Source of the DNA: Melanocharis versteri
Lineage: Eukaryota > Chordata > Aves > Passeriformes > Melanocharitidae
Direction of reading: 5' to 3'
Assembly (NCBI GenBank): GCA_013397845.1
Contig: VZTG01007409.1
Span: 1,130,368 to 1,194,367 of the forward strand
DNA length: 64,000 nt
Position numbers and translations under genes: made by a program. The notes under the pieces were generated by a model, which worked only from the letters and a program-made list of their open reading frames with translations, did not search any database and was not told the DNA's origin. This document shows, one piece after another, positions 37,877-50,384 of the stretch (position 1 is the first letter of the stretch; every line of letters starts with the position of its first letter).

Positions 37877-40800
37877 GGGATATTTGCTTCTGTAAGTCTC
37901 ATCTGATCTAAACATTTCAGGCAATTTCATCAATAGACAAGTTTAGTCACATGTAGGAATCCTTGCACCTGTTTTACTCATGCAGAAGTCAGGTCTGGTT
38001 TACAGTTATGGATTGGTGAGAGACAGGCATCTTGGGGTGTGTGCTCAGTACGTACTAAACTGTGGATGGATGGCAGGGCTGGACATCCCTTCAGCAGACA
38101 TGTCCTTATCCAGTGACTACAGACGTAGACGGGGCAAGATTTGTTATTATTTTCTTCTTTCCCTTTCCTGCAATCTGTTTCATGTCTACCCTAAACCAAC
38201 ACGTTTCTCTGCCTTACAGAGAGGAAACATCCCTTCCTTCGTGACAACCGGATTTTAGTGCTCTGTGGGTCAAACAGCTTTAGAATTTCACCATCATGAC
38301 AGACCTGAATTTTATTATGGAGATATCACAGCCCAGTATGACCACTGCAGTATGACTTCATGAAGCTTCACACAAGTTTTGAAGTCTTTGGGTCTTGTGT
38401 ATGTGTGTGTGTGTGCTCACACTGCTCCAATGGACCCCTTAGAGAGGGGGTTTGAGTGCGGGACCTGTGATGGTCCACCTGTTTAGCATCTACCTCTTTG
38501 ACTGTGTTTTGGACTGCTCCAGCTACCTGTCTCCAAGACAAATTTCCTCAGGAGGGCCCAGACCAATCAGTGTCAAATGGCTTTTGATTTATAAGCAGAG
38601 ACATAGCTGTTACTTGTGCTGTCATAACACTGGAATATTGTGTGCTGAATGGGCCTGAGGTACAAATAAAGTACTGGGTTTCAAGGAAGAAGTTAAGTAG
38701 TGCTTTCAGAGATCAGGATGGGGAATGATGACTCTGTGGGAGAGGTCCAGTTTCAAACAAAGGCATTTGGAGCTATTTGAGGTGCCCTGAAGTACCAACA
38801 TGTCCACTTGGTGCTGGAAAATACAGCCCAGAGTCCATGGGGAATTTGCTTCTGGTGTGGAAGCCAGGGACCCACTGGGCTATCCTGTGGTGACTACAGC
38901 CACAACAGGGCTGTGCGTTTAAACAAACTTATCATACAATTATTAATTAATCACAGGTTTATACATTTTCTTTGAGGAATTGATTTCAAATCCTGTTTTC
39001 TTCTTTGCTTCCTTTTCTAAGTACCTATTTAGGGAATGATGATATCCTTACTGAAAATGGGTAGCACTTTACATTATGAGTAGACATCAGTTTCAGTGTT
39101 ATTTGCCTCAGTAACAGCTTTGCTGATGAATGTGAAAAAGGCAAAACCAGTCAAAAAATGAATATATGAGAAAGGGAAACTATTCCTAATAATCACTATT
39201 AATTTGAATTCTTTTTATTTAAAAAGGAATTCCTTTCTTATTTCTTTTCCCCCTTTTCTTTAAAATAATTTGGAATCAGCTATGTCTTTCTCCAACTTGG
39301 TTTTTAAATTAGACATTGTTTTGGGTTCTCTGGTTTTATAGTTTAGAGAAAAAAAAATCTTCCTTGCATTACAAAACCATATTTCCTTTTAATTTAGTGG
39401 CTGCTTTCCAAAGCAGGAACTTAAGAAAATAAAGTAACTTTATACCCAGAGTAAGATAAATAGTACTGTCCTAAGAGGCAATGCTATTTATACTCCCTTT
39501 GTATTTTTATTTCCTACTCTGCCCTCTTCCCCATTCCACTGACTGTAATTAAAATCATAGCTTCTGAAGTAATTTTACATTTCCCTTACAGTGCTAATGC
39601 TGTTCTATTCCCTGCAGAAATTATAATGGTGTGGTTGCTAGTGTAGGCAAGCTAGAAAGGACAACTAGCACTTTAATCTCTTCTATTTAAACCTTCTCTT
39701 TTTAGCTGGATCATTATGATGAAATAGGGGATGCTTTCACAAATGTTTTATCGTGAGTAGACTCTTGATGCTGCACATGCTCTAACAATTCCATTGCTGT
39801 GCAAAAATACCCATCTTTCTGAATGTGGGTCCTCTTCTTGGAAGAACGGGAAATGACCTGGGTTTCAGTAGGGAAGGAGTCACACAGTATTTACAGTGAC
39901 TCCTTGTTCAGTCTGTACAGAGAATTACATGCGTAGGGTGCTTGGTTTGTCTTCTGGAGCTCTTCACAGACACACGTGCCTCTCCACTGAGAGGAGAGGG
40001 AAGCATGTTTCATCACTTAGCAGGACTGTGTTGCTCAGGGATGGGGATACGCACCAGGTGCCCCAAGCTGGATGCTTAAATTAGCCACCCTAGACCTGGA
40101 TATAGGCTATTATATAAAAGTGGTGTTATCCTTATCATCAGCAGAAGCTTAGTAAAGGAAAAGCTGGAAATAATTCTGGCTCACAAACTCCAAGTAGATG
40201 GGATCAGATAAGGAACAAAGAGAGGAAATATTTCAGGGACACCTTTGTCCTCAGAGACTGTGTCTACACAGCAAAGGCATTTTTTCCAGCTAGTGCAGAA
40301 CAGCCATGTCACTGCAGCCAGGGCTGTAGAGGTGGTGGGCTGGTGGGAGTAATCCCTGAGTTGTGTCTGCCCAGGATGGCTCACAAGTCTGATGTCACAG
40401 AGAACCTGCTGTTTCATTTCAAAAGGAAGCCAGAGAGCTAATTAGTGCTTATGAATTATCTTGCTTATGGTAATTGAGTGTATGGGGGAGTGCCAAGATT
40501 GTCTGGCAGTGTAAGAATTTTAATTTTTTTCCCTAAATAATTATGTATTATTTCCTAAATTGTTTCCTTGTGTGAGTAATACACTAGCCATGATGGAGTC
40601 CTCCTAAGACAACTGCCCTTCACTGAGTAAGTTAACTGGATTTAACTGTGGATGCACTTCTGGCACTGTAGTCCTTTAATGAATTTAATGATAAGGACAT
40701 TAAAAATGTGGTACTGGGAAGGAACTTTGTGAGACTGAAACCCGTTAATACAAAATGCACTCCTAAAAAACAGCGACAGAATTACCCTGCTATCTTAAAT

Positions 40801-43800
40801 TCATATTGTTTGGGACTTAAGAGTCACTGTAAGCAAGTGGCAAAAACAAACTAAAACAATGCAGAGTTAATTGGCAAGGCTCTTTTAGGATGTATTAACG
40901 TCCTTTCATACAAATGCAAACAAATGCCAACCACAGTGAAGGCTGATCCCTATTTTGGATCTGTAGGCAATCTAGGAAAACTGCACAGTCTGAGGCTGCC
41001 TTGTCATGCTCCTTCGAAGGTGAAATAGAGGTGGTAGAGTTAAATCACTCAGAATACCAGAGCTCCAGTAAGAAAAAGCACTGTCCAGTGTTGAATGACA
41101 TAAAGAAAAGCTGATTTAAACCAGTGAAACATACCTCTATCCATCCCTCCTCTAAAGGCAGTGACTGGTTTGACTAAAGCTCAGTCATACCCAGAGCTTT
41201 TCCAAATTGGAGATGTGTGTGAGGGGTGTCTGGCAGATGTGGAATAAATCCAAGATAAATGCAGGACCTGCTGGACGGGCTGCACGTGCAGCTCAGGGGG
41301 CAGTGCTTGGGCTGCCTGTCAGCTGCTGCTCCATAGAAATGTCACGGGAAGGTGGGTGGCCAGACAGGACACCTCGGAGGAGACGGGGCCGACCTGTCAC
41401 ATGGCTGGCAACTCCGGGTATAAAGCTTTTGACCTGTGCCAGGGCTACCAGACATCCAGAAGTCACAAGTAAAACTATAAATGTATCAAAATACGCCTAG
41501 AGGGAGCCTCTCAGCAGGAAGGAGGAGGGGTTGTGGGGGCGCATGTTCAGAAAAATTTGGAAAAGCCTGCTACGTGCTAGATTGCGTGCAGTGACATGAA
41601 ACAGACCTCATCTCTTGATGTTTTTGAGGCTAGAACATTCTTTTCCAAATATTGTTAGGGGTTTTTTTTTTGAGCATCTAAATGTTAAAATGTGATCAAA
41701 GTAAGAGCTTGTTCGTTAATGATGTGCTCTAGAATGCAGCAGTGATTCCTAATTGCAAAATGGGTAGTACTCAGCCCGGCTTTCTGATTGGCTTCAGGGA
41801 GCTTGAATGCATGGCCTTATTTCACTGCAAAGCCCTGGCAGACTTTGCACATTAAAATTCTAAACTGTCTAAGTAGGTGTGAAACTAATTTTATGTTTAT
41901 TTTTCAAAAACCACCTATGATCATTTAGGGCCATCCACTTCACTTTGGGAGGCCCTTACCTAGCTGCAGGTGGGCCCTAGGAGACAATAAAGCCCACCTC
42001 AGAGAGGATAATTTCTTGGATATCATAACCTGAATATTTATGGCTTCTGGAATCGCTGTAGCTACTTATCCATGTTTCCAGCCACAACTTTTCTTAATAA
42101 GAAGGGCTTTGAAAAACTTGCTAAATCTGGACATAAAAGGAAACAGAAATTTTCCTAGTGCAGTGGAATTTTTTAAAAGTCACATAGTAACTTTATTGAT
42201 GAAACAAGGAAGAAAGCACTTTTCCACCAGGCTTTGCAGAGCTTATTTACAAAACACAAGATTTTTTCATTAATGTGTAGGCACGGCAAAGTCATGACAA
42301 GGTTTCCTGCAGAGTGGGGGTGCTTATATGGCGAGTCATTTCATCAGCCAGTTATCTTATTTGTTTGCTTGTGGTGTTTTAATATGTTTATGAGAGATGA
42401 ACCTTGGGGGGAGAAAAGGCTTTCAAAGAGAGATGAAAGAACTCAAAGATGTTTTTGAGTTTTAAAGTTTTATTTTACATGTGAAAATGTGTGCTCCGTC
42501 CTATTTACACAAATGCAAAAATGTTTGCTAATCACATTTTGCATCTATAGTCCCTGTGATCACTGACTCTGCTTCTCAGTTCACTCAGTCACTGACAGAG
42601 ACAAGCTCCAAGTCACCAAAACTGGTCAGTGGAGTCCAGTGAGGGCTGGAATCACTAGGCTGACTAGGGTTCACCCTCAGATTAAGACGCATAATTTTAA
42701 GTATCTAATTAAAATTTTCTGTGTGTACGCTAGAGAACTAAGCTTCCTTTCCTGTCAGTGGGGAAGTGAAGTGCTAGAACAGGATTCAAGTACTTGAGAG
42801 TGGGTATCTGTTGTCACATGAGATGCCCAAATGTCTCCCATCAGGTTCCTTCTGATGCCTAAGAGAGGTTCAGGTGCAGCATATCAATGGTAAGCATGTA
42901 GTTAGGTCAACGTGGAAGCATAGAGGCACACATACACGTGACGCATCTTACTGGCACATATTGAAGGAGGTGTGGCTGATAAGTAGTTTAATTTTCAGCA
43001 TTTATTTTTACATTTCTCAAAGTCCAAAGTTCTGAATGTGAAGGGACAGCTGGGATGTAGGTGCTAAGCAGTTGCCTGTCCCGTCTCCACTTGAGTGACA
43101 CTAGAACTACAGGTAAGACTGCAGAGAGAAGTCAGTGTCACTAACTAAACTTACAGAAACAGAATCAGATTTTTAAAGATCCTGCAGACAATACCTTCTC
43201 TGTCCTCTGCAGGGATGGTAGGCTGAAAAATGCTTTTGCAAATGTGCTCCTCTACTTTTAAGGTGCAAAAAGATACCATCACTACCAAATGGGGTAACTA
43301 GCTGCTGAATGAGGTTTCAAACTTAGTGCTGGCAGGGTATAAATCATTTGGGGAAGCTGTAAGGCCTTATTGCAAGTGATAGGAGCTAGGAAGCATTGCA
43401 GTTATGTGTAAGTGTTATTAGGATGTATGCTTAATTAGCTTTTGTGTATGTTTATGTTTATATGACTATGCACGCTTATGTTATTACTACATTTATAATT
43501 GCAGGGAATAAAAGCTAAAGTATCATTTTCCCACTATATATATTCCCTCTAAATCAGGACTACTCACTGTAAATGCCTTAAAACAGTTAATCAGCAATGC
43601 CATTCTCTGTCTTGTGAGTAAATAATTGCTCTGGAGATGATCTGTTCAACAGTTTTTACCATAACATATTAAAACCACAAGAAACTGTTCTTTCCAACCA
43701 TGAGGACTTCCCTCCTTTAAGACAAATCTTGCAAATAATTGACTGTGAGTCACAACCCGCCGCCTTGTATCCAGAAGGAAGAGGCTTCGGTTCTTTAATT

Positions 43801-46590
43801 AAGCAGTCCAAGTCCTTTTATTTTTTTCTGCAACGTTGGAAAAATAAAATAAAAAGACTGATTATAACAACAAGCTGAACACCAGATGTTTTATGAATAT
43901 ATAGCTTCCCCAGCCCACACCCTTGTGCATGTAAGAGAAAAAGAAAAAACAAAGGACTGTTTATAATTGTCAGAATATTAAAACCTTTGCTTATTCAATG
44001 TTCTTTCTTTGCTGGCCTGTTCATGCAGCCAAAAAATTCATTTATGACATAGACCATTCATTGCTTGAGTTTTGCTTTCCAAACTTGGTAGAAGTATTTC
44101 ATGGCCATAGTCAGATGTCTTTCTTTATGTAAATTTTGATAATTTGGAGGCTATCTTTAAACCAGTTCCTGAAACCGCAGGCCGCAATAATTCACTTGGT
44201 TTCATGCGCTCTGCTCAGTCCCATCAAGACAAATTGCCGGGTTCAGTGTCCTTTGCCAAAAGAGAGGAACATTCCCTTCTCCTGTTACATAACACTGAGA
44301 CGCTTGAGCGGGAGAGACGGGAACCAAGGCTTGCTGACTAGCAGGTATTCTGCAGCTTTAGGGCTTTCTGCCACTCTTTGGAGTAGCTTTTATGGAAATC
44401 TAAATACTGTTCTGCTGAAAATTTGTGAATGTAGCAAATACTAGTGCATCAGCCCTTTCCTAAAAGACAGGCTGTGGACCAAAGCTTTCCTGCTGTACCC
44501 TTACAAAAGCTTCTGTTTGCTTTTAAAGGATTTTTTGTTACAGCAATGCAAGAGTTGGTCCAAGAACGCCTAAAAAAATAGTTCATCATACTGTTTTATG
44601 GTTTCTATAAAAATCTATGGTTATTTTTCCACAGTTGTCAAAAAGAAAAATCCTGCTTGGATTCATTGCTATCTTTAACTCCTTGGATGACAAGGTACCT
44701 GAAACTGATTTTTTAATGGCATTACTGCTTTCAGGAGCTTATTGTTCCACATCATTTGATAGAGTTCCAAAACACACTTCAGACTTCGCATGTTGGTTTG
44801 AGCCTGTTGCAGCCACACTTTAAAGACACAGAGTAAAATTGGGAAGCGAGCATTAACCTCCCTTCCCTAGGTTACTGTTAGCTTGAGTTAGGATCTTGAA
44901 CTGCCTGAATCTATGCTTTGCATGTGCTACACTTTGATGTAACTGAAATGAGAAGTGCCATAATGGCTTTGTTTAAACTGTGAAATGGTTAAAAAAGTAT
45001 CACATAAAATCCCCTGCTTTTCTGTTTGAACTGCTCTTCAGCAGTTTTTATAATCTGTATATTTAAAAAGAGATAACTGCATTAGTGTTTTCCCTAACTT
45101 AAATATATACACATATGTGCATAAGTTTAGTTTAGTTTCTGAGAGGAATGAGGCTTAGGCCATCATATGGTGAAGGGCATGTCCATATGTCTTGCTCGTT
45201 CCTCCTCTGTAATAAATTTTGAACTGGTTGCTATGTGACAACCAAAACTAACAAACCAGAGGACCCAAAACCCCAAACTTCCTATGCATTTTGCAGAAAG
45301 TGATGGCTGTGAAGGCAAGAGAGACCCAAATAAGGGCTGCTACCAAATGAAAAACCATTGTGATCCATCTCTGTAATGTTTGAAGGGATTGCAGGTGACC
45401 AGTTTGCACATTGCTGGCTGCGGGACAACACATGCTGCTGCTCTGCTGGCCAAAGAGCTGGGGGCCTCAGGGCACCCTGGAGGGATGTGTGGGCTGGAAA
45501 TACATGAGGAAAAACATCTAGTTCTTCCCACTACTCACAGAACAATTTATTTGTATATCTGTACATATGTAGCGTGATTCAAAATCAGAATAAGTTTTAT
45601 ATGTGCCATTGAGGGCAGTGAGAACTGATCTTTCCTGCTATCAAGTTGGCAACAGCCAGCTGAGGTTCTTGGGGTTTTCTTAGGCAGTATTTAACCATAG
45701 AAGGAGAAAAAAAAGGGAAAATAGAGGATTCAAATCCCAAGCTAGTTATTTCTGGTACTCAAATATGTTTTGTTAGTTTACTAGACTTCCCAGACCAGGA
45801 TCTAAATCTTCATTTTAATGGGCAGATCAGCAGGTGTTTTTCTGGTGCAGATACAAAGACAATATTCTGTCAGCACATTTATTCTCAGCAAGACTGTCAA
45901 ATAGACTCCAAAGTTCCTCTTCAGTCCATAAGTAGATATGCCTGATAATAAATAAATGTTTATCCCTTTTCCACTTAAATAGAAGCAAAAGGGTTGCCTT
46001 TTGCAAATAAAATTTTAGAATTCCTGGTGTTAAATTTCTAAAAGAGAAATCAGGTTATGCTGTAGTCTAGAGAAAAAACAGTGTATTTTTAGCCTTTTTA
46101 GAACAGTTTTGATTTCTTGTTGAAATTTTATTTCCATTCAAGAAAGGGTTGCTGGAAGACTACCAAAACCAAAATTAGCACATGAATTTAAGTGAAAGGC
46201 TTGTGAGAATCCTGATTATCCCTAGTAATATGTGGAAATTAATCTCCTCTGTTTTTTCTTCTGTATTTTCCCTTCCAGCATGAGGTCATGGATTGAAAAA
46301 AAGACACCCTCTGAACTAAGATGTGGATTAATTTTGAGTACCTGATGGCAGTGCACATGGTCTTTCTATAAAGCTCTGTATCATACAAATCTATAGATAG
46401 TTATAGTGCTCTGTAACATTGTCACTGAAAATGAGATTCAGAGATTGCAGCAGCTGACACATGCTAGGTGGTTAGCACAGGCCCAATTCTTCACTATCAC
46501 CCCTGACAGAAGTTGCCATCTCCTCTGTTCTAGTATAAACATTCACTTAACTGTGCTCCAAACCAAATTTTTGCAAGTATCTTGCTTTAA
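37877..46590. other. Unique noncoding sequence
   Basis: No gene or transposon recognised in about 8.7 kb. It has a short (GT)n at 38398-38416 and a CpG-richer patch around 41257-41430, with an open frame of 97 codons at 41207-41500 rich in Arg and Ala. At 43.75-44.1 kb there is AT-rich, homeodomain-motif-like sequence (TTTATAATTG, TTTAATTAAG) of the kind often found in conserved enhancers, but conservation cannot be judged here. Minus-strand frames near 45.25-45.53 kb overlap in several phases and are not called. Confidence 0.55.
38398..38416. repeat. (GT)n microsatellite, short
   Basis: About nine GT units with one TA interruption at the start. Confidence 0.85.
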
Positions 46591-46660
46591 ATATATGTAT
46601 ACACACACATGCACGCACACACACGCACACACACACACACAAATATTTTTATATATATAA
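46591..46660. repeat. Compound (CA)n/(AT)n microsatellite
   Basis: ATATATGTAT leads into roughly 40 bases of ACAC with scattered G (CACGCACAC), then AAATATTTTTATATATATAA. It is the longest CA tract in the window. Alternating purine-pyrimidine blocks flanked by AT steps are prone to unwinding and to length change. Confidence 0.93.
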
Positions 46661-49600
46661 TTTTTGGTGCTGGGGACAGAAATAAGAAAATGCCTAAGAC
46701 TCGGAGCAGTTCCCTATGGGCTCTCTCAGATTCTTCTGGTTTCAGTGGGGCCTGCTCATGAAACTGTTTCTAAAATCTCCACAAAATCCAAAAAGAGGAA
46801 TTTACACTTTTCTCAAAATCCTGAAACATATTCAGGTATCAAGCAGTCAGTACTTAAAAGAGTGTGTTCCTCGTGTTGCTTTGTGCAAAGAAGTGTCTCA
46901 GAGCTCTGCCACACATTGTGGGAGTTAAGGTACTGTTGCAATGGAGCCCCCATGGCTTCAGGGAGCAGGTGCTCTAAATGTGTATTACAGCCCTGCATTT
47001 TCAGCTTGCCTGCTTCAGTCTCATATCAGAAAATCTCCTTCAAAAAGAGCTACATTTGCATATTTTATACCTGACTTCATTTGAACTTGCACTGAAATAT
47101 ACCAATATTCCTAAGGATTTCTGTTTGTGCTGCTCTCAGTAAATAAATGTGGATTTTGAGAAACTGTTTATGGTAAGTAACATCTCAAAAACTGGAGCTG
47201 CTGCACTGATCACAATCTAAAAATATTCTCTGCAGCATTTCAGTTTGTTGTAACAAGACTGAGGAGTGGACAATGTAACTTTGAATAGCGGAGATCTTTT
47301 TTTTAAGAGAATGGAAAATTCATGAAATATTGGACAGTTTGGCAGTTAAAACAGGAGACAGAAAGAGGAATTGTGATATGAAAAATATACAAGGGGAAGA
47401 AATAATTCTTACTTTTTTCCACACACAGGAACACTTAGATGCAACTTCCTTTTTAAAATCCGCCTATGTCAAATGCATGAGGAACCTGATAATGACATTA
47501 ATACTAACAAAAGAGGACATTTGATAGCCTAAACTATGCACACTGTAATATCAGGTTTACTTTACACAAACCAGATAGTATCAGCCAAAGATAATCCCTG
47601 CCACAGAACAGAGACAGTGTATCTCATTCAAATACAACTCTGCTAAATATAGCCGACTTCAGTATAAACTTTCTCCTTCAGAGATGAAATTATTTAGCTT
47701 CTTATGAGGTGTAATAGCCAAAAGCACCTTTCAGAGTGGATCACTTTCATTACAGTGCATTTCACTTTCATTAAAGTGCATTTCATTTAAATTTCCAAGT
47801 TGGTAGGATAACGAGACAACTATTTTGATTTCATTCATTTAAGGAGAAGAAGAGAGAAAAGCAGTTGAGAGCAACCTTTCTGGGAGTTGGTCCTACAATG
47901 CTCTGGTTTTGAGAGCCACACAGTGCAAAGCATACACGTCCTCTTCTCTTCAGAAGCACAGCCTGTGGAGGTGCCCACCTTTTGTGCAACAATCCAGAGC
48001 TCAAGGCAACTGGGAGACCTGAGTGCAGATGCTTGAGCAATGTCTGAATGGAGGAAAGTTCTATCACTCATCTGGAAGCTGGGCTGACAGTCAGTCAAAG
48101 TGGAAGAAATTCCATAGACCAGGAGGAGAATGGTTTACTCCCCTTTAGATACGGATGCTAGTGTTAGATGTATTAGCTGGTGGTGAAGGAGGCACACAAC
48201 GCCTCCTTCAAATCACTTTGCATCCAGCTCATCAGATCTGGGCTCTGGGTTAGAGCTTTCCATTAGGGAATTAAATTCTAATAGCTAAATACTAGCAACG
48301 TTGAGAGAGGTCCTACTTTACTGTCCTACGGAAATCCGCACTTGAAATAAATATGAATTGCGGGAAGAAAAAGACTAGAGGTTTATACTGCGGAGAGTTG
48401 AGAGAGAAAGGTCATTGTTTGACTGCAGACCTGGTGGCTCCCATTTGTCATGCAAAGCAGAACAGCTTTCCACGGAAAAACCCATGTGTTTGCTAGGCTG
48501 GTTATGTGCTCTGCTAAGTCAAAGGACACATTTTAAGCTCACACACTGAATGAGGCCTTGGGAAGATTTGAATGTTAGCTTCATACGTTGGATAATATTA
48601 TCTGAACCTGTAAGGCGTATGCCTCCTCTGATTTGTGAATTGTTCCAAATCTCCTTCATAAATGTAACCTCTCTCTACCCTTTTCTTTCAGAAAGACTTA
48701 GATGAGACAATTTGTAATTTTTAAATTTTTTTCTTAGCTTTTTTGAGCCAATCCAAATTTGCCAAATATGATTCACATTGAAGAATCACTTTCAGTTGAA
48801 ATAGTATTTTTTTCCCCCCAAAAATGTATTATTTTTTGAAAATAATTCACTTGACTACCCTATGGTACAGCATTCCTGGCTATGTTATAAGAGAGCAATG
48901 TATTCTGCTCAGTGCCTTGTTTGGTGCATTTTCTGAGGTAAACTTGGCAGATTAATTCCATGTTAGCAAAATGATCAGAGGGCCAAACACAGTGGAATAT
49001 TAATTTTCCATCTGCATAAGTCCCTGCAGTGGGAGGTGTGAGCAAGCTGGAATCTTGTAACCCTACAGGGCAGAAGTGTGAAGGAAGAAATTCAGCCAGG
49101 CAGCAGCACAAGCTGCCAAGTGTTGGGACAGGAATAAGAGAGGAATCTCTGGCTGCTAGCACTAATCCTCCCAGATCTAGAGTTTGCTGATGGCACTGCC
49201 AATCATTCTGACTTCTTTAGTGTACTGCTTTCACATATGCTTTTATTTATCTGTCTAATGTTTATTTATTAATTTCATGTAGGATTTAAATAATTAAATA
49301 TTGCTTTTGAGGATATGGACCTTCCTGTTGAAGCATTGCGATGTCCAACCCTATAAAAGTGTTGTGGCCCAATGTTATTGTATCACTCAGTTGATATTTA
49401 CCTAATGCTAAATAAGAATAATTGTTTTGATGCAGTTTGTTCAAAGATGGGAAATGTGGGAGATTTCACGTCCCATCAGAATGAAGAGTGAGAAAAATGG
49501 TGTAATGAGTCTTTTTTCCTCCTGCATTTTAGAGCAATGCAGGATGCTTGGAACCATGGAGGTTCCCAGAATTTTGCTTGAAACAAAACAAAGGTCCCTG

Positions 49601-50286
49601 TTTCTTTTCAGCTTGAAACCACCTGATCCTCATCTAAACCTGGAGGGTTGACATTCTCTTTGTTCTCCCCTTCAATCAATCAAGCGTACGTGCACAGCTT
49701 TTTTGAATCTGCTTACTGCTTACTTCTGACACCAGAAGGATGTTCCAAGCTGGTGGTCACTGAATTCCTTTGCTTAAATTAAAACATTCTGTGGAAATCT
49801 AAATTTAACCATCTTTACTTTCCCAAAGACTGATAATAAGCAGGCTCATAAACTAAAGGGGTGCAGTATCTTTTCAATACAGTGTAAAGGCAAGACCGCA
49901 TCAGATATTTAGGCTAGCTGATAGAGGCCAAATTCAGTCCTCTGCTGCATTCTTTGGGATCGTGTTGGATTCAATAAGAACCACCTGCATACAGAATTTG
50001 ACCCCAAAATGAAAGCCTGGTCACAGATTTGATTTGAATTGCTTGACATAGAAGTGAGGTAGGCTTTTTTTTTCCCCCCGGTATTTTTGAGCAGTTGTCA
50101 TAGTAATAGCAAAGATAGGACATTTCTCTATGGAGTAGGTAAGAAAATCTTCTGAAAAATAGTGATGATCTGCTGTTGCTGTACCATGTATTAAAAAGTG
50201 CCATTTTCCTGTGACGTATTGGAGCCACTATGCTTGAGATGGTATTGCTGTGTGGTGCCAGATGACTCAAAAATTCAGGTGAGCAG
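46661..50286. other. Unique noncoding sequence
   Basis: No gene or transposon recognised. A 136-codon plus-strand frame (46664-47074) overlaps another phase over the same DNA and shows no motif. A 21-bp tandem duplication lies at 47741-47782. Other frames are short and unconvincing. Confidence 0.55.
47741..47782. repeat. 21-bp direct tandem duplication
   Basis: TCACTTTCATTACAGTGCATT is followed immediately by the same 21 bases with a single change (C to A at position 13). Each unit holds TTTCATT and GTGCATT, so the pair doubles any factor site there. Probably a replication-slippage product. Confidence 0.9.
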
Positions 50287-50378
50287 GGGTTTACAAGTGG
50301 GTTGAATTTTATTAAGTAGCAGAGCCATCTGGACTGCTTCAATGTAAGCAGTCCTGTAAACCCACCACACGTTGTGGT
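50287..50378. repeat. Interrupted inverted repeats at or near the 5' end of CR1
   Basis: The continuous right arm AAGCAGTCCTGTAAACCC (50346-50363) is matched in reverse complement by two blocks of the left arm: GGACTGCTT (50331-50339) and GGGTTTACA (50287-50295). These are separated by a 35-base insertion (50296-50330). The loop is six bases (50340-50345). It is followed at once by a second small inverted repeat, ACCACA-CGT-TGTGGT (50364-50378). The 18 matched bases in collinear order are hard to explain by chance. Confidence 0.8.
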
Positions 50379-50384
50379 TAACTC

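Noticed and set aside
37427..37895. Long open frames on both strands (126 and 133 codons)
   Set aside because: They fall inside the noncoding LTR and overlap one another on opposite strands.
45725..45750. GATTCAAATCCC, resembling a tRNA B-box
   Set aside because: No matching A-box at the right distance upstream and no cloverleaf pairing could be drawn.
46664..47074. 136-codon plus-strand frame next to a CA repeat
   Set aside because: Overlapped by a second phase, no recognisable domain, ends without a splice or polyadenylation context.
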